From the NCBI GenBank assembly GCA_036245525.1, contig BTPG01000004.1:165026008-165090007 (forward strand): a stretch of DNA of 64,000 nt. The letters run 5' to 3'. Source of the DNA: Semisulcospira habei (lineage: Eukaryota; Mollusca; Gastropoda; Semisulcospiridae). The notes beneath the pieces were generated by a model that saw only the letters and a list, made by a program, of their open reading frames with translations, did not search any database and was not told the origin of the DNA. Position 1 is the first letter of the stretch; every line of letters starts with the position of its first letter. Both the position numbers and the translations under genes were made by a program. Shown here in pieces: positions 50,565 through 59,805 of this stretch.

Positions 50565-50998
50565 ATAATAATAATAATAATAATAATAATTAGCGCATTA
50601 AATAGGCGCTTTATCCCAATTGAAAATCGGCTCATAGCGCCGCCGCGAACTGAACCCAACAAGCACGCTCAGGTGAATCACGTGCATTCACTCACACACT
50701 GTACATAAACACAGAACATTTACGTGGTGCTAAGGGCAAGCTCAAACGAGCTACTGTAGTGTTTTTTTTAAATTCAAAATCGTTTGTATTTGAAATTTGA
50801 TTAAGTGGGCTGAAACTGATACCAAAGTCGTGGGGGAGGAAAGAGCCGGAGTACCCGGAGAAAGAACCCCTGACAGTCCGCCCGAATTAACGGTGACACT
50901 TACTTGAGGAGAAAAATCCGACGCCGGAACCCGTAATCGAACCTCGCACCTTTAGCATTGGTGGCAGGCGCCTTAACCACTGCGCCACGGACCACCCC
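50565..50998 (-). mobile_element. SINE-2: tRNA-derived SINE with full head
   Basis: On the minus strand the head reads GGTCCGTGGCGCAGTGGTTA, with A box TGGCGCAGTGG (near 50,988) and B box GGTTCGATTAC (near 50,945). The body has CCGGGTACTCCGG and AGCCCACTTAATCAAATTTC, and the 3' end GATAAAGCGCC-TATTTAATGCGC-(ATT)n. The 3' end resembles those of LINE-B and LINE-D (GCGCT, AAGCGC, ATTATT), suggesting these LINEs mobilise it. Confidence 0.85.
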
Positions 50999-51028
50999 TA
51001 CTCTCTCTCTGTATGCTGTTTCATTGTT

Positions 51029-52178
51029 AAAAATTAACAACCTACCAAGTGAGTAGGATAAAGCACTGTCAAGGGAGAGAAGTGTGCATGATAGACCAAT
51101 GATCATAGATCTACTTTGGTCCAAGCACACAAAAAAAGATAGGAAAGTAAGAGACTGAAAGCAATGCATATGGGTTAGTTAGTTATTTGGGTTTAACGCC
51201 GAGCAGGCGACTAAGGCCATCTCACGGCGGACAATGCATATGGAAGCCCAAAGAAAAAAAAAAAAGTAAGAGACTGAAAGGATTGCATATGGAAGCCCCC
51301 CCCCCCCCCCCCCCCCCGAAGGGGGGCGTATCACACATCCCACTGTTCCAGCCCCTAGGTGCATGGAAATTTAAATCTAGGTCCCCCAAGTGGGGGTCCA
51401 GATATTGAGCTGGTGTGGACAGCTGTTTCGGTCTTGGCGACCTCTTCAGCACACCATCGGCAATACTGGAGGAAGAGAAGGAATTTCTGCTTACCTGCAA
51501 TTTCTGCTTGGACCAAAGTAGATCTATGATCATTGGTCTATCATGCACACTTCTCTCCCTTGACAGTGCTTTATCCTATTCACTTGGTAGTTTTTTCTAA
51601 ATTACAAGCACTGGCAGTCAACCCTTTCGGTCTAGTTTTTTACTATAATTTCGACTGCAACCCCTTCCCCCTTTTTAGTAGGTTCTCTCTTAGGGTGCAT
51701 GGAAATTTAGCTCTAGGTGAAGGCATGGAATGTATGCCCCTGCAGAAACCACAGTAAAATGTGGTCTTCTTTGCAGGTAAGCAGAAATTCCTTCTCTTCC
51801 TCCAGTATTGCCGATGGTGTGCTGAAGAGGTCGCCAAGACCGAAACAGCTGTCCACACCGGCTCAATATCTGGACCCCCACTTGGGGGACCTAGACTTAA
51901 ATTTCCATGCACCTAGGAGCTGGAACAGTGGGATATGTGATATGCCCCCCTTCGGAGGGGGGTGGGGGGGCTTCCATATGCATTGCTTTCAGTCTCTTAC
52001 TTAGCGCCCCCCTCTTTCCTATCTTTTTTTTTTTTGGTGTGCTTGGACCAAAGTAGATCTATGATCATTGGTCTATCATGCACACTTCTCTCCCTTGACA
52101 GTACTTTATCCTACTCACTTGGTAGTTTTTTTTCTAAATTACAAGCACTGGCAGTCAACCCTTTCAGTCTAGTTTTTT
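51029..52178. mobile_element. 1.15-kb foldback insertion in LINE-C
   Basis: Flanked by GTTTCATTGTT (51,018-51,028; 52,179-52,189). The left arm (about 51,049-51,500) and right arm (about 51,775-52,130) are inverted copies containing TGATCATAGATCTACTTTGG, AGGTCGCCAAGACCGAAACA and AATTTCCATGCACCTAG. A third partial copy (51,510-51,660) lies in the centre. Poly-C/G runs (51,297-51,317; 51,945-51,969) pair across the arms. Class unknown. Confidence 0.75.
51174..51231 (-). mobile_element. SINE-3 tail fragment (58 bp) in the foldback arm
   Basis: Flanked by CAATGCATATGG (51,162-51,173; 51,232-51,243), a perfect 12-bp duplication. It contains GTTAGTTAGTTATTTGGG, GCCGAGCAGGCG and CATCTCACGGCGG. The partner arm of the foldback lacks it. 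Confidence 0.9.
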
Positions 52179-52529
52179 GTTTCATTGTTGTTTAAAATAA
52201 AACCTTCAACAGTGGTGTTGTCAGCAAATTTAACTGTAAGGGAGTTATCATCTGTTGATGTACAATCATGGGTAAAAAGAAAGTACAACATAGGGGACAA
52301 AACACAACCTTGGGGTGCACAGTGTGACGGGCTTAGAAACGTGACTACATGAACCAGAAGAGTGGTTACATCCACCTGACTGTCAACTCCCTGGGTCTGA
52401 ATGCTGACTGCAAGGACCAACTCTGACTACCTGAGGTCTACCTGACAAAAAATCGTGGCATGTGGTTCACTGAAACGTTTTGTCTGCTAAATTTGTATCA
52501 CTCAGCAGTACGTGTGTTTTTTTTAACAA

Positions 52530-53445
52530 ACAGGAATGTGTGCTGTCACTCCCCTGCTCAAACTCCTTCACTGTCTCCCCACCCCCACCCGGGTCTGCCC
52601 TGGGGGACTTGGGTGGGGTTAACTACTTTTTAGTTCCCAGGGTCAACCTGGTCAGCCCCACAGGGTGGGTTTCCTTTCTATTCTGGGGCATGTGTTTCTG
52701 TCTACCCTTGGTCCATTCACCTGTATTTGCCTTTTTTAAAACTCTCCCTACTGTCTGCGTTATCTGTAGCTCTTGATGTTGGATGTGTGTTGCTAAATGG
52801 TCTTAACTTTATTTCGGCCCCATGGCGTAGGTTTATTTAACGTATTTGACCGGCTGGCGACATACATTCAATATTCTGTTTAGTTTTTTTTTCACAAGCA
52901 GTGCAGGCACGTCCTGAGAGTGCAGGCACGTCCTGAGAAAGCATTGTTGCTGTCGAGCCTTTAAGCAATGTACAATCAATCAATTCACTGGCTCCCCGTC
53001 CACCAACGCATCCAATACAAGATTCTGTGTCTTTGCTATAAATCCCTGAACAACCACGCTCCTGCCTATCTCTCCAACTTACTTCACCCTTACACTCCTT
53101 CCCACTCCGCCTCTGACCCTCTCTGCCTCCACATCCCACTAAACAAACTCAGCACTTTCGGCCCCCGCTCCTTCTCCGTATACGGTCCATCCACCTGGAA
53201 CACTCTCCCCCTCTCTCTCCGTCAGAAACACTCATCTTCCAGTCTGCCCTCAAAACTCACCTCTCACTATATCACCAAACTCCCCAATCCAAGCTGACTG
53301 TTGTAATGTATTTCACTATTTGTGGTACGTTAGTCATTGTCTAAAGCGTGCGTGTGCGAGTTGTGAGTGCGCGCTTAGAGTTATAATTATTATAAGATAA
53401 GCGCATTATAAATACCGTAATAATTATTATTATTATGTTTTCTTC
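52530..53445 (+). mobile_element. LINE-D: 5'-truncated CR1/L2-like 3' end, split by SINE-1
   Basis: VLSLPCSNSF (52,540-52,570) and, after the SINE, HWLPVHQRIQYKILCLCYKS, YTPSHSASD, FGPRSFSVYGPSTWNTLPLS (52,984-53,240) form the C terminus of a reverse transcriptase homologous to LINE-B. The 3' UTR ends with AAGCGCATTATAAATACCG and an (ATT)n tail near 53,440. It is only ~50 bp from the acceptor of zinc-finger exon 2. Confidence 0.8.
52581..52983 (+). mobile_element. SINE-1 copy (403 bp) in LINE-D
   Basis: Flanked by TTCACTGTCTCCCC (52,567-52,580) and TTCACTGGCTCCCC (52,984-52,997), a 14-bp duplication with one mismatch. A 20-bp internal repeat (AGTGCAGGCACGTCCTGAGA occurs twice near 52,900-52,935) makes it longer than other copies. 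Confidence 0.9.
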
Positions 53446-53496
53446 TTTCTGTGTTAAATTCTCATGATGTCAGTTGATCCGATTTTCTGTACATAG

Positions 53497-55643
53497 ATAT
53501 TTGGGAAGACACAGTCAACACTACTGGTAAAGACACAGACAACACTTCTGGCGAAGACACAGTTAACACTACTGGTGAAGACACAGTCAACACTACTGGT
53601 AAAGACACAGTCAACACTACTGGTGAAAATACAGACAACACTGCCGGTGTGGAGAGAGATGGTCCTGTCCAACACCCACAAGTCAAACTGGAGCCAGTTA
53701 TCAAGGTCGAACCTGTTGTCTGGCTAAAACTTGGGACCAGCACAGAGTCTGTGGTTAATCAGGAGCCCGACATCAAGCTAGCGTCAATCTCTGTGTCCAG
53801 TGTTTACAGTGGCATAGACTGTGACACTAAACATGACATCAAGCTAGACTCAATCTCTTTGCCTAGTGTTTACAGTGACATGAACTGTGACACTAAACCT
53901 GACATCAAGCTAGTCTCAATCCCAGTGCCCAGTGTTTACAGTGACATGAACTGTGACACTAAACATGACATAAAGTTAGAGTCTAACTCCATGTCTGGTG
54001 TAATCAGTGACATGGACTGTGACACTAAACATGACATAAAGTTAGAGTCTAACTCTGTGTCTGGTGTTATCAGTGACATGGACTGTGAATTGGGGGTATC
54101 TGTGGATCTTGACGGTAGAACTTTGTCAACAGAACGAAAACCCTTGACCACAGAAAGTCCCAGTGCTGAAGGGTGTCAGATGCCATTTGTATGTGGGTTG
54201 TGTGATGCATGTTTCCAGTTGTCCAGTCAGTTGATGCAACACACGTCTACTCACGCAGGGCAGAAACCTCACACTGTTACCACAGAGCAGAAGACGACTA
54301 CAGCTGACAGTGCATGTATTGATGTACAGACATCATCAGATACACCAAGTGGGAGAACATGGTTTTGTGGGCACTGTAAGGCAACTGTCCAGACGCCACA
54401 TACATGTACAGACGATGGTTTAAGTGGCCCTCACACAGGCCAGAAGCCACATAGGTGTACAGCGTGTAGAGCTAGCTTTGCTTTATCTAGTACCTTGAAA
54501 AGACACATGCTGACACACACAGGCCAGAAGCCACATAAGTGTACAGAATGTAGTGCTAGCTTTGCTTTAACTGGTACCTTGAAAAGACACATGCTGACAC
54601 ACACAGGCCAGAAGCCGCACAAGTGTACAGAATGTAGTGCTAGCTTCACTCAAAGTGGTGCCTTGAAAACACACATGCTGACGCACACAGGCCAAAGGCC
54701 ACATAAGTGTACAGATTGTAGTGCTAGTTTCACTCGATCTGGTCACTTGAAAAGACACATGCTGACACACACAGACCATAAGCCACATAAGTGTACAGAA
54801 TGTAGTGCTAGTTTCATTCAATTTGGTAACTTAAAAAGTCACATGCAGACACATACGGGCCAGAAGCCACTTAAGTGTACAGAATGTAGTGCTAGTTTCA
54901 CTCACTCTGTTAACTTGAAAACACACATGCTGAAACACACAGGCCAAAAGCCACACAAGTGTACAGAATGTAGTGCTAGTTTCACTCAATGTGGTATCTT
55001 GAAAACACACATGCTGACGCACACAGGCCAAAGGCCACATAAGTGTACAGATTGTAGTGCTAGTTTCACTCGATCTGGTCACTTGAAAAGGCACATGCTA
55101 ACACACACAGGCCAGAAGCCACATAAGTGTACAGAATGTAGTGCTAGTTTCACTCAATTTGGTTACTTGAAAAGTCACATGCTGACACACACAGGCCAGA
55201 AGCCACATAAGTGTACAGAATGTAGTGCTAGTTTCTCTCACTCTGGTAACTTGAAAACACACATGCTGAAACACACAGGCCAAAGGCCACATAAGTGTAC
55301 AGAATGTAGTGCTAGTTTCACTCGTTCTGGTCACTTAAAAACACACATGCTGGCACACACAGGCCAGAAGCCACATAAGTGTACAGAATGTAGTGCTAGT
55401 TTCATTCGTTCTGATTACTTGAAAACACACATGCTGAAACACACAGGCCAAAAGCCACACAAGTGTACAGAGTGTAGTGCTAGTTTCACTCAATGTGGTA
55501 CCTTGAAAACACACATATTGACGCACACAGGCCAAAGGCCACATAAGTGTACAGATTGTAGTGCTAGTTTCACTCGTTCTGCTTACTTGAAAACACATGC
55601 TGACACACACAGGCCAGAAGCCACACAAGTGTACCAAATGTAG
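53497..55643 (+). CDS. C2H2 zinc-finger protein, main exon (14 fingers, broken end)
   Basis: Acceptor TCTGTACATAG ends at 53,496, with phase matching the 27,789 donor. An acidic repeat (NTTGKDTV type, 53,510-53,645), VKLEP/IKVEP sumoylation-like motifs and about four 26-residue repeats (DTKHDIKLES, SDMNC) precede one separate finger (CGLCDACF, 54,190) and a tandem array of 84-bp fingers from about 54,450. The array has the linker TGQKPHKCTECSASF. I count 14 complete C2H2 fingers, then one whose frame breaks near 55,594 (two bases missing from a CACACA-type stretch), giving a stop at 55,643. A nuclear DNA-binding repressor or regulator is expected from the family. Confidence 0.85.
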
Positions 55644-55770
55644 TGCTAGTTTCATTCAATCTGGCAATTTGAAAATACACATACGGGCCAGAATCCAGAC
55701 AAGTGTACAGAATGTAGTGCTAGTTTCACTCATTCTGGTTACTTGAAAAAACACCGAGTGGAAAGCTAAA
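55600..55770 (+). pseudogene. Out-of-frame remains of the last zinc fingers
   Basis: In another frame CTKCSASFIQSGNLKIH and, in a further frame, CTECSASFTHSGYLKKHRVES follow, ending TAA at about 55,770. The linker between them is shortened. These show that the array was longer before two small deletions. Confidence 0.75.
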
Positions 55771-56530
55771 AAAGATAGGTCTGTCATTCTTTCTCTCCCA
55801 CTACCCTTTCTTGAAAAGGGCAGCTGATGACACAATGCAAGCTTACCAGCCTGGAATTCCATGGCATTAGCTTGAATGAAAAATTATATATATGCACAGG
55901 TGGAGTAGTTGATTCTCTGCAGTACCTTTGTTATGTGCTTTTATGACATGATGGACTGATGAATTGTGAAAGGACATTGACAGAACTAGATGCTAACAGT
56001 ACTTCAGAATGTGTGATACACTGATATTATGTTTTACAATTTTCTACATAGTCCAGCAGCTTTTCGCAATTTCTGCAGACTAAGTAGTTCGTCAAAAGAG
56101 TAACAATGGTTTGCAGGTACGAAACGAAAGTACTAATGCCATATAGTTTATGCATGGCAACAATATTTGTCCTTAGGATGGAGACATTTTTGTAGAAGTG
56201 TTTTTCGAAAGCTATTTTTCGATGTGAGGGAACCAGTCCTCATACACCGCCCCGATAAGGTGCAAGACATTTTTTGTGCATAACATTGAAAATTTCAAGC
56301 ATACAAGTTACAAGTTTATTCCAGTGAGTAAATTAAAATCATCAGCAAGTAAACATGCATACATATATACGATAAAATAAGTTTAAAAGTATTATTTTTA
56401 ATGCGGTAAGCATAGTCGCGTCACTAGTTTCAAAATGGCGGTCAGCGAGAAGCCTTCTAAAGAAGTCAATCAGACGCGCACGGTTGATGAAGCTTTACTT
56501 TGCTCCTGAATTGAAACAGAGATTATTTTC
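55771..56530. other. 3' flank of zinc-finger gene
   Basis: AT-rich, probably 3' UTR and intergenic DNA. No clear AATAAA is seen. Confidence 0.4.
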
Positions 56531-56576
56531 GATTTGAACATCTCTCTCTCTTGGCTTGACTTCGCGAACGAAGATT

Positions 56577-58688
56577 TTATAGGAGTTGCCCACGACGTCT
56601 GCAGGCTTGTTCGTGGCTGTGGAGGCCAATCCGAGACAGGCAGGTTCGACCGCAGTGGCTGCAGGGGAAGGTATGGCCAGGGTTCTGAGCTGCGGCATCT
56701 CTGTTTTTTCTCCTGAGCCGCTTGTCCTTAAGGCTAGCTCTGTGAGAGTCCTCAAAGGAGACAGCTGCCTTGTAAATGGTGGAGCGCCAGGTGTCACGGT
56801 CCGCAGCAAGCGAAGACCACTGGTGGTGGTCGATTTGGCAGGCACTAAGTGACTTCTTGAGACAGTCTTTGTATCTCTTCTTTGGTGCCCCTCTGTCACG
56901 GTGTCCAGTAGCAAGCTCGCCGAACAGGGTGATCTTTGGTAGGCGATGATCCTCCATCCTGGAGACATGCCCCGCCCAGCGGAGCTGTGTCCGCAGCAGC
57001 AAAGCCTCGATGCTCACAGTTTCAGCCTGTTCAAGGACCTCGACGTTGGTGACATAGTCACTCCAGTGAATGCCCAGGATGGTACGCAGGCAGCGCTGGT
57101 GGAAGCGTTCGAGGAGTCGTAGTTGGCTGCGGTAGAGGGCCCAGGACTCGGAACCATACAGCAGGGTGGTGAGGACCACAGCTCTGTACACGCTGATCTT
57201 GGTGCCTGTTTTCAGCTGTTGATTGTGCCACACCCGCTTGAAAAGTCGCCCGAAAGCGCTGTTCGCTTTTGCCAGCCTGCTGTCAAGCTCCTTGTCCAGC
57301 TTGGCGTCCGACGTGATAATGCAGCCAAGGTAAGTAAACTGGTGCACTGACTTTAGTTCAGACTCGCCAATGGTGATGTGAGGAGGGCGATACACTGTCT
57401 TGGGTGCCAGCTGATGGAGGACCTCTGTCTTTTTCAGACTGACCTCGAGTCCAAAGAGCTGGGCAGCATCTGCGAAGCAAGATGTGATGCGCTGCAGGGC
57501 TCTTTCTGTGTGTGCAACGAGGGCAGCATCATCAGCAAAAAGCAGCTCACGAATCAGTTGGTCTAGGGTTTTCGTGTGAGCCTGCAGTCGTCTGAGGTTG
57601 AACAGGCTGCCATCGAGACGATACCTGATGTACACTGCATCGTCATCATCGAGGTCCACTGTGGCCTGCTTCAACATCATGCTAAAAAAGATGGTGAAGA
57701 GGGTCGGTGCCAGCACGCAGCCCTGCTTTACGCCGTTGAGAATAGGGAATGGTTCTGAGAGGTCATTGTTGAGTCTGACCTGGCCTTGCTGGTCCTCGTG
57801 TAGCTGGACAATCATGTTGAGGAACTTTGGGGGACAGCCAAGTCGCTCCAGGATCTGCCACATGCCTTGCCTGCTCACAGTGTCGAACGCTTTTGTTAGG
57901 TCGACAAATGTTACGTACAGCCCTTTGTTCTGCTCGCGGCACTTTTCCTGTAGCTGTCTCAGCACAAAGACCATATCGGTGGTGCTCCTGTTTGCTCTGA
58001 AGCCACACTGACCCTCTGGGAGTTGGTCTTCAGCGATGGCAGGTACCAGCCGATTCAGGAGCAGCCTTGCAAGGATTTTCCCAGCAATGGACAGCAGGGT
58101 AATTCCCCGATAGTTGGAACAGTCAGACTTCTCGCCTTTGTTTTTGTACAGGGTGATAACGACTGCATCACGGAGATCTTTTGGTAGTGTTCCTTCCTCC
58201 CAGCAGCAGAGAAAGAGGTCATGGAGCTTGTTGTGCAGTGCTGTGCCTCCATGTTTCCAGATCTCTGGCGATATTCCATCAATGCCTGCTGCTTTGCCAC
58301 TCTTGAACTGGTGGATGGCTGTGAGGGTCTCTTCAGCGGTGGGCGGTTCGTCCAATTCAACCTTTACTGGGAGGTGTGGGATTTGTAGGACGACTGCTTC
58401 TTGAACAGTGCGCTCAGCGCTGAAGAGGCTCTGAAAGTATTCTGACCAGCGGTTCAAGATGGAGGTATTATCTGTGAGGAGTGCCTGGCCATTCGCGCTT
58501 CGCAGGGGACTTTGTACCAGGTGCCTGGGGCCATACACTGCTTTCAGTGCTTCGTAGAAGCCCCTGTAGTCACCATTGTCAGCGCAAAGCTGGGTCCTCT
58601 GTGCAAGTCTGGTCCACCACTCATTCTGGAGATCTCTGAGCTTGCGCTGGAGACTGCTGCAGACGAGGCGGAAGGCAGACTTCTTCAC
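56577..58688 (-). CDS. LINE-E reverse transcriptase segment (703 residues open)
   Basis: Contains GKAAGIDGISPEIWKHGG, NYRGITLLSIAGKILARLL, CGFRANRSTTDMVFVLRQL, DLTKAFDTVSR, GVKQGCVLAPTLF, catalytic FADDAALVAH, and a C-terminal region RWAGHVSRM with a final C2H2-like CSHCGRTCLSRIGLHSHEQAC. The final zinc motif is typical of this LINE group. The first in-frame Met (58,688) is probably not the real start: the frame continues from the endonuclease through the A9 run. Confidence 0.88.
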   Translation of the reverse strand: MKKSAFRLVCSSLQRKLRDLQNEWWTRLAQRTQLCADNGDYRGFYEALKAVYGPRHLVQSPLRSANGQALLTDNTSILNRWSEYFQSLFSAERTVQEAVVLQIPHLPVKVELDEPPTAEETLTAIHQFKSGKAAGIDGISPEIWKHGGTALHNKLHDLFLCCWEEGTLPKDLRDAVVITLYKNKGEKSDCSNYRGITLLSIAGKILARLLLNRLVPAIAEDQLPEGQCGFRANRSTTDMVFVLRQLQEKCREQNKGLYVTFVDLTKAFDTVSRQGMWQILERLGCPPKFLNMIVQLHEDQQGQVRLNNDLSEPFPILNGVKQGCVLAPTLFTIFFSMMLKQATVDLDDDDAVYIRYRLDGSLFNLRRLQAHTKTLDQLIRELLFADDAALVAHTERALQRITSCFADAAQLFGLEVSLKKTEVLHQLAPKTVYRPPHITIGESELKSVHQFTYLGCIITSDAKLDKELDSRLAKANSAFGRLFKRVWHNQQLKTGTKISVYRAVVLTTLLYGSESWALYRSQLRLLERFHQRCLRTILGIHWSDYVTNVEVLEQAETVSIEALLLRTQLRWAGHVSRMEDHRLPKITLFGELATGHRDRGAPKKRYKDCLKKSLSACQIDHHQWSSLAADRDTWRSTIYKAAVSFEDSHRASLKDKRLRRKNRDAAAQNPGHTFPCSHCGRTCLSRIGLHSHEQACRRRGQLL

Positions 58689-59805
58689 AGGGCAGGAAGG
58701 CTGGGCTAGGTGGGCCTGATGGGCGGCTCTTTTTTTTTGCTAGGTGTTCCTGGATCTCTACATCGTTTTCGTCAAACCAGTCTTTGTTCTTCTTTCTGGC
58801 GAAACCCAAGACTTCTGCAGAGGATTTTGCAATAGCAGTTTTCAGTTGTTCCCAAAGTGTTTCAGGGGAGGAGTCTACTGGGTCCGCTGTGTCTTTGAGC
58901 CTGCGCTGTAAATCTGTCTGAAAGGCAGCTTTCACATCGTCACGCTGAAGGCTGGCAACATCAAGCTTTTTCTTGGGGGGCCCCCATTTCTTGGGTTTTG
59001 GCTTGAAGTGGAGCCTGAGTTTGCAGCGGACAAGGCGATGGTCAGTGTGGCACTCTGCGCTGGGCATCACTCTGGTGAGGAGGACGTCACTGCGGTCCCT
59101 CTGACGCACTAGGACATAGTCGATAAGGTGCCAGTGTTTGGAGCGAGGATGCATCCAGGTGGTCTTTCGACTGTCCTTTTGCTGAAAAGTAGTGTTGGTG
59201 ATGACCAGTTGCTGCTCTGCACAGAACTCCAACAGTAGGCGGCCATTGTCATTGCAGTTCCCCACGCCATGCTTGCCGAGGACTCCTTTCCAGGCTTCAG
59301 AGTCCTGGCCCACTCTGGCGTTGAAGTCGCCAAGGATGATGACTTTGTCGTCTGCAGGGGTACTCTGTAGGAGGCTGCGCAGGTCAGTGTAAAACTTGTC
59401 CTTTTCAGCAGGCTCTGCCAGGAGGGTTGGGGAGTACACACTGAGAAGGGTGACGTGTTGCTGGTGTCTCAGTGGGAGACGCATGGACATGATGCGGTCT
59501 GAGTGGCCCGTTGGTAGGTTTTCCAGCTTAGTCGCAATGGATGTCTTGACCATGAAACCCACGCCTGAGAGCCGTCTTTCTGATGCAGGCCTGCCTGACC
59601 AGTAGAGGGTGTACCCAGCACCAAGTTCTTGGAGGCTGCCTTCGTCCGGAAGGCGTACTTCGCTGAGCGCGGCGATGTCGATGTTTAACCTCCGCAATTC
59701 ATGGGCAATGAGGGCGGAGCGACGTTCAGGGCGTCCGCTGTCTGCTTTGTCGAGCATGGTTCGGACGTTCCAGCATGCTACGTTGAGTCCGGTCGTGGTC
59801 GTCAT
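58621..59805 (-). CDS. LINE-E endonuclease segment (394 residues open)
   Basis: MTTTTGLNVACWNVRTMLD opens an APE-type endonuclease: CWNVRT, ALSEVRLPDEG, SVYSPTL, ILGDFNARVG, HLIDYVLVRQ, ECHTDHRLVRCKL (catalytic SDH-type replaced by TDH). The last ~35 codons after LAKKK are out of frame relative to the downstream ORF because of the T9/A9 run. Products of this class nick target DNA for reverse transcription. Confidence 0.85.
   Translation of the reverse strand: MTTTTGLNVACWNVRTMLDKADSGRPERRSALIAHELRRLNIDIAALSEVRLPDEGSLQELGAGYTLYWSGRPASERRLSGVGFMVKTSIATKLENLPTGHSDRIMSMRLPLRHQQHVTLLSVYSPTLLAEPAEKDKFYTDLRSLLQSTPADDKVIILGDFNARVGQDSEAWKGVLGKHGVGNCNDNGRLLLEFCAEQQLVITNTTFQQKDSRKTTWMHPRSKHWHLIDYVLVRQRDRSDVLLTRVMPSAECHTDHRLVRCKLRLHFKPKPKKWGPPKKKLDVASLQRDDVKAAFQTDLQRRLKDTADPVDSSPETLWEQLKTAIAKSSAEVLGFARKKNKDWFDENDVEIQEHLAKKKSRPSGPPSPAFLPCEEVCLPPRLQQSPAQAQRSPE

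Larger units (their letters stand above)
49172..52420 (-). mobile_element. LINE-C: Rex1/L2-like retrotransposon remnant with two nested insertions
   Basis: Minus-strand pieces are in order: CAPQGCVLSPMLYFLFTHDC and KFADNTTVEGFILNNNE (52,420-52,190), NNETAYRER (51,028-51,000), DELVGWCSDNNLDLNVPKTK (50,564-50,480), FGVCRQILTNFYHAVIES (50,312 on), LFEMLPSGCHYRAIGTHTSRF (near 50,060), then a 3' UTR to AATAAAGTTC at 49,172. The FADD motif has become FADN and the frames are broken. The SINE-2 at 50,565-50,998 and the foldback at 51,029-52,178 explain the gaps. Clade name is from general resemblance. Confidence 0.75.
56577..59805 (-). mobile_element. LINE-E: RTE-like element with endonuclease and reverse transcriptase
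   Basis: The minus strand carries an endonuclease ORF followed by a reverse transcriptase ORF and a 5' leader reaching at least 60,300. There is no clear poly-A or repeat tail at the 3' end near 56,540. Only one frame break is visible (T9 run at 58,730-58,738), so the copy is young or the break is a homopolymer error. Confidence 0.85.

Noticed and set aside
50920..50996. tRNA gene on the minus strand
   Set aside because: A and B boxes are present but the cloverleaf is degenerate and the unit continues into a SINE body; it is the SINE-2 head.
54431..55862. Series of antisense frames rich in ETSTTFCTLMWLLACV
   Set aside because: Shadows of the 84-bp zinc-finger repeat on the opposite strand.
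58621..58760. Programmed frameshift joining LINE-E endonuclease and reverse transcriptase at A9
   Set aside because: Other elements of this kind use one continuous frame; a homopolymer indel is simpler. Not excluded.
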